Below are positions 42,212 to 50,884 of a stretch of DNA of 64,000 nucleotides, piece by piece; position 1 is the first letter of the stretch; each line of letters begins with the position of its first letter. The translations under genes were made by a program, and so were the position numbers. The notes under the pieces were generated by a model that saw only the letters and a list, made by a program, of their open reading frames with translations, was not told where the DNA came from and searched no databases. This DNA is from Tetramitus jugosus (Eukaryota > Heterolobosea > Eutetramitea > Acrasida > Vahlkampfiidae). The stretch spans positions 434,001-498,000 of the forward strand of contig OW569365.1 in the NCBI GenBank assembly GCA_937625935.1, read 5' to 3'.

Positions 42212-43924
42212 ATGAAGACTCAAGGATACGATTTTGAGTTTGAGAGAGTGTTTGTTCACCCCAAATGTTTTCCATTGTTTCTCTTCTTTGCTGAATCGGA
42301 ATCCAATCAAGATATAGTTACAGCTTTCCTCAAGATTAATGTCATCCTCGCACTCATCGTAACAACCACCGAAACAAGCCGCTTGAATCATGTCAGTACT
42401 CGTGCAGGACTAGATGATTCAAAATCCGAAGAAAATAGTGATTTATCAATGGCTAGAGCATACAACCACTTAAACACTGCCTTTTCAAATCACATCATGT
42501 ATAAAATAGTTCAAAGAGAGGAGAACAGAGTGTATGGGGAGGCAATGGAAAGAATCAATTGGCTTCTCCAACATCATGAAAAAGAATCAACAGAGGAAGG
42601 TCACTCCTCAACTTGTACAATAGCTCCAAACGATTCTAGTAGCCACACTATTGACATCAAATTGAAACGGAATCGGCAAACAAGCCAAGACGGAACAAAC
42701 TTCAGGTTGATAAGGAATCAGGCCTGGTACACCCCAATTCTTGGATCAATCATTGATCAATATGTTAAGTGTTCCGCTCTTATTCGATTGTTCTTTACCA
42801 ATCATACACGTCATCAACTCACCATTAGTCACAGTACCTGTACTGGAATGAATGAGTTGTATACCCAGTTGGATGATTACTTTTCACATGTACTGCCTCA
42901 TCTCTTATGGGAGACCGATGAGCAGGAACTTCAACAGTGCCTTGATGTCATTAATACCTATGCCGAAAACATATTTGTCCCTTGCAAATCTGTTCTAACA
43001 ATTGTCATGCGAGACAATATTTTTGCTAGGTTCAAAAGATCTCAAATGTGGATCCAACATGTCGAATCTTGCAGTATTGGTGTGCTGAATGAATTTGGGG
43101 AAGAGAAGTCTAAGTACACATTAGAACCCTTACTTGTCACACCTGAGGACCTGGAAAGAAAAGCCATTACAAACCGGGATGTCTCTCTGAACAAGATGCT
43201 GTTGAGAGATGATTACCACTGGGAGCCAATCCAACAAAGGAAAAATAACATGTCCATCTATTTCTCGAGATTTAATACAATGAGTGATGATTGCGTTAGT
43301 GAACATGGGTATTTCCATGCGTTCAAAATTACTTATCCACTGAAGATGAACGCCAAGTTACTCACTCAACAATTTATATCGAAAAAACTTATGACAAAGA
43401 TGTCAACGGAGAAGATTGAAAGCATTGATTATTTGTCTGGATCGGGAGATAAGGATATCAATGATCCTGAGTTTCAGTATCCAACCTCGGTTGTTTATCA
43501 AGGGCCACTTGGATCCGCACTTCTAAAGCGCGAGTACATCAAGAGTTGCACTGCCTTTTACGACAAGGACCTGAAATCCTACCTATACATATACAAGAGC
43601 TGTGAGAGCGATGAGTACAAACATCACCTGCAAAACTATGTAAGAGCATTGTCGTTCGGAGTGGCATGTTTTACAGATATTGGAGACGACCAGTGTTATT
43701 ATACGAGCGTGTTTCTGGTCAATTCAGGTGGTATTTTGCGGAACAGGCGAACTTATCCTTCCTTGTTTGAACGATGGACTATTACTAGGTTCTTGAAACG
43801 ACTGATTTCAAGGATGGATCGACTCGATCCAAATGAAAGAGAGATTGACGATGACTTACGACTGATGCAAACACTCCATGAACACAGCGCGCTTGTGGGA
43901 GATAATCCAAAGAATCAACAATGA
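42212..43924 (+). CDS. START-domain protein with a possible divergent RGS region
   Basis: The protein has 570 residues and one exon. The C-terminal part (about 345-560) looks like a START lipid-binding domain: FHAFKITYPLKMNAKLLTQQ, VVYQGPLGSALLKREYIKSC, then LSFGVACFTDIGDDQCYYTS and FLVNSGGIL. The middle (about 240-290), with IFVPCKSVLTIVMRDNIFAR, could be the last helices of an RGS domain, which would match the RGS-START gene at 49217. That assignment is uncertain. The first 200 residues are not recognised. A lipid-sensing or G-protein-linked role is inference from the relative. Confidence 0.6.
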   Translation: MKTQGYDFEFERVFVHPKCFPLFLFFAESESNQDIVTAFLKINVILALIVTTTETSRLNHVSTRAGLDDSKSEENSDLSMARAYNHLNTAFSNHIMYKIVQREENRVYGEAMERINWLLQHHEKESTEEGHSSTCTIAPNDSSSHTIDIKLKRNRQTSQDGTNFRLIRNQAWYTPILGSIIDQYVKCSALIRLFFTNHTRHQLTISHSTCTGMNELYTQLDDYFSHVLPHLLWETDEQELQQCLDVINTYAENIFVPCKSVLTIVMRDNIFARFKRSQMWIQHVESCSIGVLNEFGEEKSKYTLEPLLVTPEDLERKAITNRDVSLNKMLLRDDYHWEPIQQRKNNMSIYFSRFNTMSDDCVSEHGYFHAFKITYPLKMNAKLLTQQFISKKLMTKMSTEKIESIDYLSGSGDKDINDPEFQYPTSVVYQGPLGSALLKREYIKSCTAFYDKDLKSYLYIYKSCESDEYKHHLQNYVRALSFGVACFTDIGDDQCYYTSVFLVNSGGILRNRRTYPSLFERWTITRFLKRLISRMDRLDPNEREIDDDLRLMQTLHEHSALVGDNPKNQQ

Positions 43925-43937
43925 AAACAACTTCTTT

Positions 43938-46900
43938 TTATTTGTTGTTGAGCTTCGTTGAGCAAATTAGCATCAACTTTTCGGATGGCTTATCATCGGG
44001 ATGGTCCTTCAAGAACTGTGCAAACTTTGCATTTGCTTCTTTGTAGTTGTTTACACGATAATCCTCGAATGCTTCTCTGTACAATACCCAAGGATCCCTT
44101 GATTGATTATTTGGGTTAATATCTTCTGCCCATGCATCTTGGGATTTGGCCTCACCCATCTCATACATCTCGACACCACCAAGTTCGAACATTGGACGCA
44201 TGACATATTGATCGGCCATCGCTTCATACATCTCCTTTGACACCAAAATTTCAGTTCCCCATTCGTAGTTTGCTTCACTGAACACACCAGAATGCTTGGC
44301 AGGCAGACCAACAACAGTAAATATCTTTGTACTATCAGAACCAATGTTACCATAGTAGGCAACACCTGAAGCAACACCAACGACAACATTCATGGTTGGC
44401 AATCCTCTGTTTGTCCAATCTGCATTCAATTTGGTCATCCGGGACCTGATGCTCTCGGCTGTTGTACATGCTCTATTCAAATGATCATTTTGCCTAATGA
44501 AGGAGTTCCAAACGACAACTGCCTTGGATGATGATATGGTCACAAATTGACCATTTGATTCTCTGATGGACTCCTTCAATTGAATCAAAACGTCCTTGGT
44601 TGTCTCGGAGATATCATTTGCTGAGTGTTGCTCAAGGATATCTGTTAGGTCAGGCAATGTAACTGTGAGTACAGTTACATGACCACTGGTCAGAGCAGAT
44701 TTAAGAGCTCTATTCACGATGCCCTGAGGTTCAATCACTCCCACCCCGATGGATCCTCCCTGGTTACTTGATGAAGTATCTCCCAATGAGGAGAGGTTTT
44801 CATTTGATTTGACAGATGTCATCCCTTGATCCTTTGGCCCGTGACCAAACTCAGCTTCGAGAACTGTGAGGATGTGATCTGGAATAAACTGTCTATATTG
44901 TTTCAATCTCTTCACCATCGCAGCGAATGATGTCTGTAATGCACTCATTTCAGTGAATCTGGAGGTATTCATCTTCAAGCTCTTCTCGACCTTTTCCAGT
45001 TGAAGAACCTTAATGTCATTAGCTTGTTGAATGAGAACTAATAGTGGATTCATGAAGAGTCTTGATGCAATAGCAGCTACCAATAAACTGACAACTAACA
45101 ACAGGAGAGTTACACCGATCATAACACCCAAACTCACATAAAACTGTCTGTAAAATCTTGACATTGGAACTGTTTGGAGTACGAGCCAGTCGAAGCCATA
45201 TTCATCACGAATACCACCGATGTTAATTGCTTGATAGCTTCCTTTGAATAGGTATTTATCGAACACATGGCCTTCTCCGATTTTTGGCATTGTGGATCCA
45301 CCATATCTGGATCGAGCAAACTTGAGCATTGTGGACAACTTCTTGTTCTCTCCAGTTGTTCCATCGTATCGAATAGCATTAAAGTTGTCTTGTTTGTACA
45401 GTGGAACTTCCTGATCGCTCACACCTATCAAGTATCCAGTTCTTCTCTCAATAATCACAATTAAACTATTATCATCCTGTGCCTTGGTGTACAAAAACTT
45501 GTTAATGGAATCAGTAGTGGCATCAACTGCAAAGAATCCAATAAAATCATTGGTGATTGGCTCTCTCCTAACGAATAGAAGTGTGATATACAGATATCCT
45601 GAGAAAATACCATTCACATAAGAATCAGTCCAAACAGTTGAGTTTGATTTCTTTGCATCATTCAAAAACACATAGGCATCAATGTCTTCTTGTCGAATAG
45701 GTGCTGTTGAATTGGGAAAGGTTAATGCTTCGCTCCAACTGGTATTACTGGTGTTTGGAACATCAATGAAGTAACTCAGATATGGATCATCATAAGCATC
45801 AGCAATCAATAACTGGTCTCCACCTCCTGCAATCACTCCAGATACAGCTCCATTAGCCAAACCACAATAAGTCGCAGAAAGCAAAGGAACTCGCTTGTAA
45901 TTGGCTTGATAAACTGTGTAACTGAATTCTAGAACCTGTAGTCTACTCGATATATTAAATCTACTATTCATTTGCGTATCAGCAGTAATACCGAGAGTAG
46001 TAATCTCATGAATACTCAACTTAATATGATTCACAACTTCTTCAAACGATCGAACTCTGATTTGCCTGGCATTGGCAGCAATATTGCTTGTGAAAAAGCC
46101 AATGGAGATGGCTGCAATCGCAACAATACATAAGAAAGCTATTGATGAAATAATGATCATCAACACTGTACTCAAACTGTTGCAGCATGCTGTTACTTTC
46201 CCTTGTTCTTTCTCTGCTTCCTCGCCTCTATTGGTGGCTTTCAGTGTTGCACCATAAGATGTTAAAAGAGTCATCATCTCCTTGTCCTTTGCATTCATTG
46301 CATAGTAAAGTGGGGTATTCATATGAGCATCTCCCTCGTCCACACTGACTTCCACACACTGACACAAGAATTGGACTAAATCCATTCTAGAATTCTTTAC
46401 TGCCAAAATCAACGGCGTGTCACCATCTCTGTCTGCACTGTTGAGCATAGACACAACTTGATTTGAGGTTAAATCTCCAATCGTTAAATTCTTAAAGATG
46501 ATGAGCAAATTATCAAATAAGCCATCTGCAGCTACAGTATGGACAATGTTTCGTCCCATTGTGTTCACACTGATCAACAACTTGGACAGTCCATTACCGG
46601 CATACTTGGACGAAATGTATTCTGAAACATCTGGATGGAGCAGAGCGCTGGATAAGATGTTCTCTTCATCATTGTTTCTTCGATGCACAGAAGCATTGCA
46701 CCTCTCTATCAAGAACTTGACAGCATGTAAGTCACCGTCTTGACACATTGTGTGTAGTACGGTTAATCCCTTGGTACCTCTGGCATGAACATCCAATCCA
46801 CCATGAGAGATCAACAACTCTGCAATCGAGTAATTCTTATTCTTGAGACACAGTAGAAGAGCACTCTTGTTGTACGCGTCCTTTGCGTTAATATTAACAG

Positions 46901-47723
46901 ACACTTGAGAGAGCAACCAACCCACAGCTTCTTCGCTATTGTGGGCACAAGCGTACAACAGAGGAGTGGATGATATGGAATCGACCACATTTAGATTGAT
47001 ATTTGGTCTATATCGGAACAAATAGTCCATGCATGAAACTTTGTTTCTTTGGGCCAGCAAGTGCATCAATGAACAGTCATGATACTCCTTATCTCTGACA
47101 TCTTCTAACCTGTAGCTCGAAGAGTGGGCCGATGCAGTCCGAGAAGATGTTTTTTCATGTGGATGAGGCACAGAGAGTTGAACCTCGTCAACCAATCCAG
47201 TACTTGTACTCAACAACGACTCTGCGCCATTGTCCATGCTTCCAATACTGACATTTTGACTTCGTTCCGATTCCTCTTGAGAAGCAATCCAATCTACGAC
47301 CAACAATTGCTCAAAGAGTTGCATCGATGTTTCATCTGAACCGTTCTTTGCTGCGAACAACAACTTTTCCTTGAAAGATTTCGCGTTCGTGTTCATTTCT
47401 TGAATCAGTTCATCCAAGGATCGTTGATCCTTCTCCGCGTCCTGGTTGACAGTAGTCTGGTGTATTTTACTTGAACTGGGTTGCAAGAGCTTGACATCCA
47501 TGTTCTTTGTCCATTGTTGAACAACAATAGGGAAGTCACTCCTGTTATTATTGTTCGTTGATTTCATGCGGTGGTTGCTGAATCGAGTGGGACTTGAGGA
47601 TCGGGTGGGACTCTGTGGTGGACTGGTATTAGTATAGTTGGCTTGTTGTTGACTTGACATGACGGCTTCCTTGTTGTTCTCATTCAGTTCAATCGCAACC
47701 TCTAGTTGAGTAGAAGTGACCAT
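43938..47723 (-). CDS. Ankyrin-Cache-like-cyclase homology membrane protein (degenerate cyclase)
   Basis: The protein has about 1261 residues from the first ATG. It has a polar N-terminus and ankyrin repeats at about 200-490 (HDCSLMHLLAQRNKVSCMDY, DGDTPLILAVKNSRMDLVQF). TM1 is near 520-550 (STVLMIIISSIAFLCIVAIA). An extracellular region of about 320 residues carries a Cache-like segment (FFAVDATTDSINKFLYT). TM2 is near 865-895, followed by a HAMP-like linker. A class III nucleotide cyclase homology domain spans about 1010-1200, with GVASGVAYYGNIGSDSTKIF and TVVGLPAKHSGVFSEANYEW. The metal-binding Asp of the first motif (TVTLPDLTDIL), the second Asp (SSSKAVVVW) and the Asn of VNxAxR are replaced. 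It is therefore probably a pseudo-cyclase or a dimerising regulator. It ends 14 bases from the stop of the convergent START gene. Confidence 0.8.
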   Translation of the reverse strand: MVTSTQLEVAIELNENNKEAVMSSQQQANYTNTSPPQSPTRSSSPTRFSNHRMKSTNNNNRSDFPIVVQQWTKNMDVKLLQPSSSKIHQTTVNQDAEKDQRSLDELIQEMNTNAKSFKEKLLFAAKNGSDETSMQLFEQLLVVDWIASQEESERSQNVSIGSMDNGAESLLSTSTGLVDEVQLSVPHPHEKTSSRTASAHSSSYRLEDVRDKEYHDCSLMHLLAQRNKVSCMDYLFRYRPNINLNVVDSISSTPLLYACAHNSEEAVGWLLSQVSVNINAKDAYNKSALLLCLKNKNYSIAELLISHGGLDVHARGTKGLTVLHTMCQDGDLHAVKFLIERCNASVHRRNNDEENILSSALLHPDVSEYISSKYAGNGLSKLLISVNTMGRNIVHTVAADGLFDNLLIIFKNLTIGDLTSNQVVSMLNSADRDGDTPLILAVKNSRMDLVQFLCQCVEVSVDEGDAHMNTPLYYAMNAKDKEMMTLLTSYGATLKATNRGEEAEKEQGKVTACCNSLSTVLMIIISSIAFLCIVAIAAISIGFFTSNIAANARQIRVRSFEEVVNHIKLSIHEITTLGITADTQMNSRFNISSRLQVLEFSYTVYQANYKRVPLLSATYCGLANGAVSGVIAGGGDQLLIADAYDDPYLSYFIDVPNTSNTSWSEALTFPNSTAPIRQEDIDAYVFLNDAKKSNSTVWTDSYVNGIFSGYLYITLLFVRREPITNDFIGFFAVDATTDSINKFLYTKAQDDNSLIVIIERRTGYLIGVSDQEVPLYKQDNFNAIRYDGTTGENKKLSTMLKFARSRYGGSTMPKIGEGHVFDKYLFKGSYQAINIGGIRDEYGFDWLVLQTVPMSRFYRQFYVSLGVMIGVTLLLLVVSLLVAAIASRLFMNPLLVLIQQANDIKVLQLEKVEKSLKMNTSRFTEMSALQTSFAAMVKRLKQYRQFIPDHILTVLEAEFGHGPKDQGMTSVKSNENLSSLGDTSSSNQGGSIGVGVIEPQGIVNRALKSALTSGHVTVLTVTLPDLTDILEQHSANDISETTKDVLIQLKESIRESNGQFVTISSSKAVVVWNSFIRQNDHLNRACTTAESIRSRMTKLNADWTNRGLPTMNVVVGVASGVAYYGNIGSDSTKIFTVVGLPAKHSGVFSEANYEWGTEILVSKEMYEAMADQYVMRPMFELGGVEMYEMGEAKSQDAWAEDINPNNQSRDPWVLYREAFEDYRVNNYKEANAKFAQFLKDHPDDKPSEKLMLICSTKLNNK

Positions 47724-48162
47724 GGTAGTCAATAAGGTAGTAGTTAAGTCTTTGGGTTGTTGTTATTGGTTTGGAATTTGGATGCTTTTGAAAAGTTTCT
47801 GCTTCACACAAAGAGGGCAGCCGTTGTCTTCTTCTCGCAATCTTTCACCGAAGCCTCACCACCTGTCACCTACACTTGGGTCATTAATGGAAGCGCTGAT
47901 TGAGTCTTCACTAGGAATTGGTCCCCACTATTCCCTTTACGCACGGAACCTATATGTCGCATCTTCAATGACAAAGGTTTCATCACATGTGATAGGAGAG
48001 ATTGGGGCGCGTAAGCACCTTTTGGGGAGAATGGTGCCCGACCGATTGGTCCTACGAATCTCACGTGTTTGTCAACCATCAGACGTCTGAGCTAAATTTT
48101 AAGCACTATTCCGATTTTTTCACTTTGCTGATTCCAAGAGGTGTGGGTGTGCTGTTTATTAA
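47724..48162. other. Spacer, nothing recognised
   Basis: These 439 bases lie between the DPM1 stop and the start of the cyclase-homology gene, both on the minus strand. A 120-codon plus-strand ORF starts within the cyclase start region but shows no family features and is treated as chance. Confidence 0.5.
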
Positions 48163-49005
48163 TTAGAAGGTGAAGCGGTAAGCAATGTACAGGAACAGCA
48201 CAATCAACAATGCTAAAACATAGTACATGTAGGGGAAGGAAAACTGGTACAATTCTCGCAAATGACTCAGATAATGGATAATCACCTTGCTGCTCAGCTT
48301 ACTGTATCCAAACAATCTGACACCAAACGCAAATGGAACTTCTTTGTGCTTCTTGATACCTGCTTTCACATACAGCTCAAGAGCAATCTTGAATCCAATA
48401 GGATTGACACCAGTTCTCTTTGCCCTTTCATAGGCTTCCCTTGTGATTGCAAAGAAGCCACTCATGGGGTCAGAGAGCGGAGTCAACGGGCGAGCCATGA
48501 GACGAGCAGTCTTGGAGATAAATCTACGGTATGCAGGCCAATTTTTGTCGACGCTCATTTCTCCGCTTCCGTACCTTGTACCCAACACGAATTCTGCGGG
48601 AGAGGAAGCAGCCGAAGCCAAGTTCACACCGATCAATGCACGGAACATTGCGGGGACAGCCTCTGGTGGATGCTGCAAATCAGCGTCCATACACATTAGA
48701 TAGGTTCCCTTTGCCTCATCAAATCCGCGCAAAACAGCACTGCTCAGACCTCTGTCGGTCTTTCGGACAATAATGCGGGCATTTAGAGTTTTACCGACTT
48801 CATTCACGACTTCTTCGCTTCCGTCTTGTGAGTTGTCATCAACGACGATCACTTCAGTGTTGTTGACCGTGAGTGAAGAAGGTTGTTGCTTGTTGCCTTG
48901 TTCACTTTCGATCGCAGCAAAAATTCTTGTAATGAGTTCCTTTAGATTTCCACATTCCTTGTACGTAGGAATAATGATGGAGGCAAGAGTGGTGTTGTTG
49001 GACAT
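48163..49005 (-). CDS. DPM1: Dolichol-phosphate mannosyltransferase catalytic subunit (DPM1)
   Basis: The protein has 280 residues. The GT2 fold motifs are IIIPTYKECGNL, VIVVDDNSQDG, GLSSAVLRGFDEAKG, CMDADLQHPPEAV (the DxD-like metal site) and DPMSGFFAITREAY. The C-terminus has hydrophobic segments (FPYMYYVLALLIVLFLYIAY), so it is the anchored yeast-type form that does not need DPM2/DPM3. It makes dolichol-phosphate-mannose from GDP-mannose at the ER for N-glycans, GPI anchors and O-mannosylation. There is a clean ATG and no intron. Confidence 0.95.
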   Translation of the reverse strand: MSNNTTLASIIIPTYKECGNLKELITRIFAAIESEQGNKQQPSSLTVNNTEVIVVDDNSQDGSEEVVNEVGKTLNARIIVRKTDRGLSSAVLRGFDEAKGTYLMCMDADLQHPPEAVPAMFRALIGVNLASAASSPAEFVLGTRYGSGEMSVDKNWPAYRRFISKTARLMARPLTPLSDPMSGFFAITREAYERAKRTGVNPIGFKIALELYVKAGIKKHKEVPFAFGVRLFGYSKLSSKVIIHYLSHLRELYQFSFPYMYYVLALLIVLFLYIAYRFTF

Positions 49006-49216
49006 TGTGATTCTACGATGCTTGAGAATGATTTATGATCAAACGTCCACAATCCGAGAGATGAAGGGAAGAGAACAGTTGGTTGGTGATGTCGTTTTGT
49101 GGACCCACCAAAAAAGAAATCAAGCTTGGGAATTGTCCGACAAAAAGGAAAATTTACAGAAAAAGTAGTGTACAATACCACCAATGACTGATGATGTGTT
49201 CTTGTTGTTTGGTTTG

Positions 49217-50524
49217 CTAAGCTCTGAAGTGATCTTTGAGTGTTTGAGTTTGGTTTAGATTTTCAACTTCGCCACCCTTGCCATTTGTAGCTTTCAGGTG
49301 CTCGGCTACACTCTTCTTCATTGCTGCATGCAGTCCAGTACCTCTGTTTTTCAATGTCATGTTCCATAGCCATAGAGGAATGGATCCCTTCATGTCCAAC
49401 CAACCGAACTCTGTGTATCTTGTCTTGGTATTTTCATGGTTATACTGCTCATAAATGTAACATCCGACCATTTCTGCTTTGATGCAAGTATTGGTCTTTT
49501 GCTTCTTAGTTTTTTGAACCGTTTGGTCTGATCCGTCGATACAATCATTCCACGGAATAGATTTTCTGCAGAGAATGTATCGCTTGAAGTTCTGAGGTTG
49601 AACATTTTCAGTTACGAGTGTGCAAGAAGCAACGAACTCTCGGTCTGAGATCAATGGTATGCTGTATCGTTCTCTGACGATAGATACAGCATAGGGATGC
49701 TCAACTGAACCAGGAATATAAGCGAGATTCTCACACACTTTTAGCATCTCATCATTCAGCTTGTACTTCTTAGCTGTGGCTGCTTGGAGGCAGATATCAA
49801 CAGGAGCATCTATAATACCTACTACCTTGCACAGTAAGCCCTTTCTGGAGTCTTTCATCACACTCACTGGTTTCTTGGTCACAAATGATTGGAACTCGGG
49901 TTTTGATAGAACCTTGTGCCAAGTGATATTTCCAATTTTCTTCTCAGAGATGGACCACTCCTTGATCAGTTTAATTTCATCATCAGAAAAGTGAGGAGAT
50001 GATGGATCAATGCTGCTAATGGATGTACTTGTAATTTCATCAAATGAATTTGAGTCGCTGTCCAAATCACTAGTTGCATCTGTCGTGCTTCCAGTCTTGA
50101 AGGCCTGTGTTGGTGTCGATGGGGAAGTTGGGGTTGAACTCATGGTTCTTTGCGCCAATTGGAATCGAGGCCAAACATCTTCTTTGAGCTCTAGCATCAC
50201 TCCCGCACAACACGATTCAAACAAGGTCTTTGGACAGTAAGTTGCGGAGCAAGAGGTCTTAAATTGGTTCAAGGTATTATCTCTAGTGCTCTGGGAAATG
50301 TTGAGTTCATTCTTGGAGCGCGGCTCGATAAACAAGCGCATTATGTCCTTGGCGCAGTCAAAACGATTGTGGTGAGACTTCATTCTCTCATAGTTCTCCA
50401 CAGTTTCAATGAACAAGAGTGGGTCTTCATTGAGAGTTTGGACAAGAAACTTGCGAAAGGAAGCTCGACTCTGTTCATTGTCTATTATGTCTTCCAACGT
50501 CAAATCAGCATAACTTTGCGACAT
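49217..50524 (-). CDS. RGS-START domain protein
   Basis: The protein has 435 residues. Residues about 10-125 form an RGS domain: ASFRKFLVQTLNEDPLLFIE, ETVENYERMKSH and TLFESCCAGVMLELKEDVWP. After a Ser/Thr/Asp-rich linker, residues about 185-420 are a START domain: ITWHKVLSKPEFQSF, GIIDAPVDICLQAA, EHPYAVSIVRERYSIPLISD and SIPLWLWNMTLKNRGTGLHA. RGS domains accelerate GTP hydrolysis on G-alpha, and START domains bind a lipid in a closed cavity. The fusion suggests lipid-controlled damping of GPCR signalling, by inference. It is divergent from the RhoGEF gene. Confidence 0.85.
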   Translation of the reverse strand: MSQSYADLTLEDIIDNEQSRASFRKFLVQTLNEDPLLFIETVENYERMKSHHNRFDCAKDIMRLFIEPRSKNELNISQSTRDNTLNQFKTSCSATYCPKTLFESCCAGVMLELKEDVWPRFQLAQRTMSSTPTSPSTPTQAFKTGSTTDATSDLDSDSNSFDEITSTSISSIDPSSPHFSDDEIKLIKEWSISEKKIGNITWHKVLSKPEFQSFVTKKPVSVMKDSRKGLLCKVVGIIDAPVDICLQAATAKKYKLNDEMLKVCENLAYIPGSVEHPYAVSIVRERYSIPLISDREFVASCTLVTENVQPQNFKRYILCRKSIPWNDCIDGSDQTVQKTKKQKTNTCIKAEMVGCYIYEQYNHENTKTRYTEFGWLDMKGSIPLWLWNMTLKNRGTGLHAAMKKSVAEHLKATNGKGGEVENLNQTQTLKDHFRA

Positions 50525-50884
50525 TTTAGCTCTAAGAAGGGCGGTTCTGATACTTGGGGTTCGTCTTCGTTGTTTGTTCAGTGAGATTTGAAACTTTCTA
50601 TGTTATAGGAAAGACGACTTGTCACTTGGTGTCAATCGCTCACATTCTAAACAGGAGAAGGGATACGTTTCGGGCAAGCAAAACCCGCTCACATCTTCTT
50701 TCGGTCGAACTGGTCGGATTTTCTTCATGAATTCTAATGGTAAAACGAATGGACCGATCAACGCCTGTCAATCAGACATGACATTTCAAAAAAAAATAGC
50801 TGAACCATCAACAACACCTCATAAAAACTCAAATTTGTAATTTTTATAACCAATCTTCCAACCCCCACCAACGATTGATTGAAC
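50525..50884. other. Divergent promoter region between the RGS-START and RhoGEF genes
   Basis: About 360 bases. A short plus-strand ORF at 50619-50840 shows no family features. The last 60 bases before the RhoGEF start are rich in A, C and T, as in a 5' UTR. Confidence 0.5.

Noticed and set aside
47722..48090. Plus-strand ORF overlapping the start of the cyclase-like gene
   Set aside because: No recognisable features, and it overlaps the real start on the other strand.
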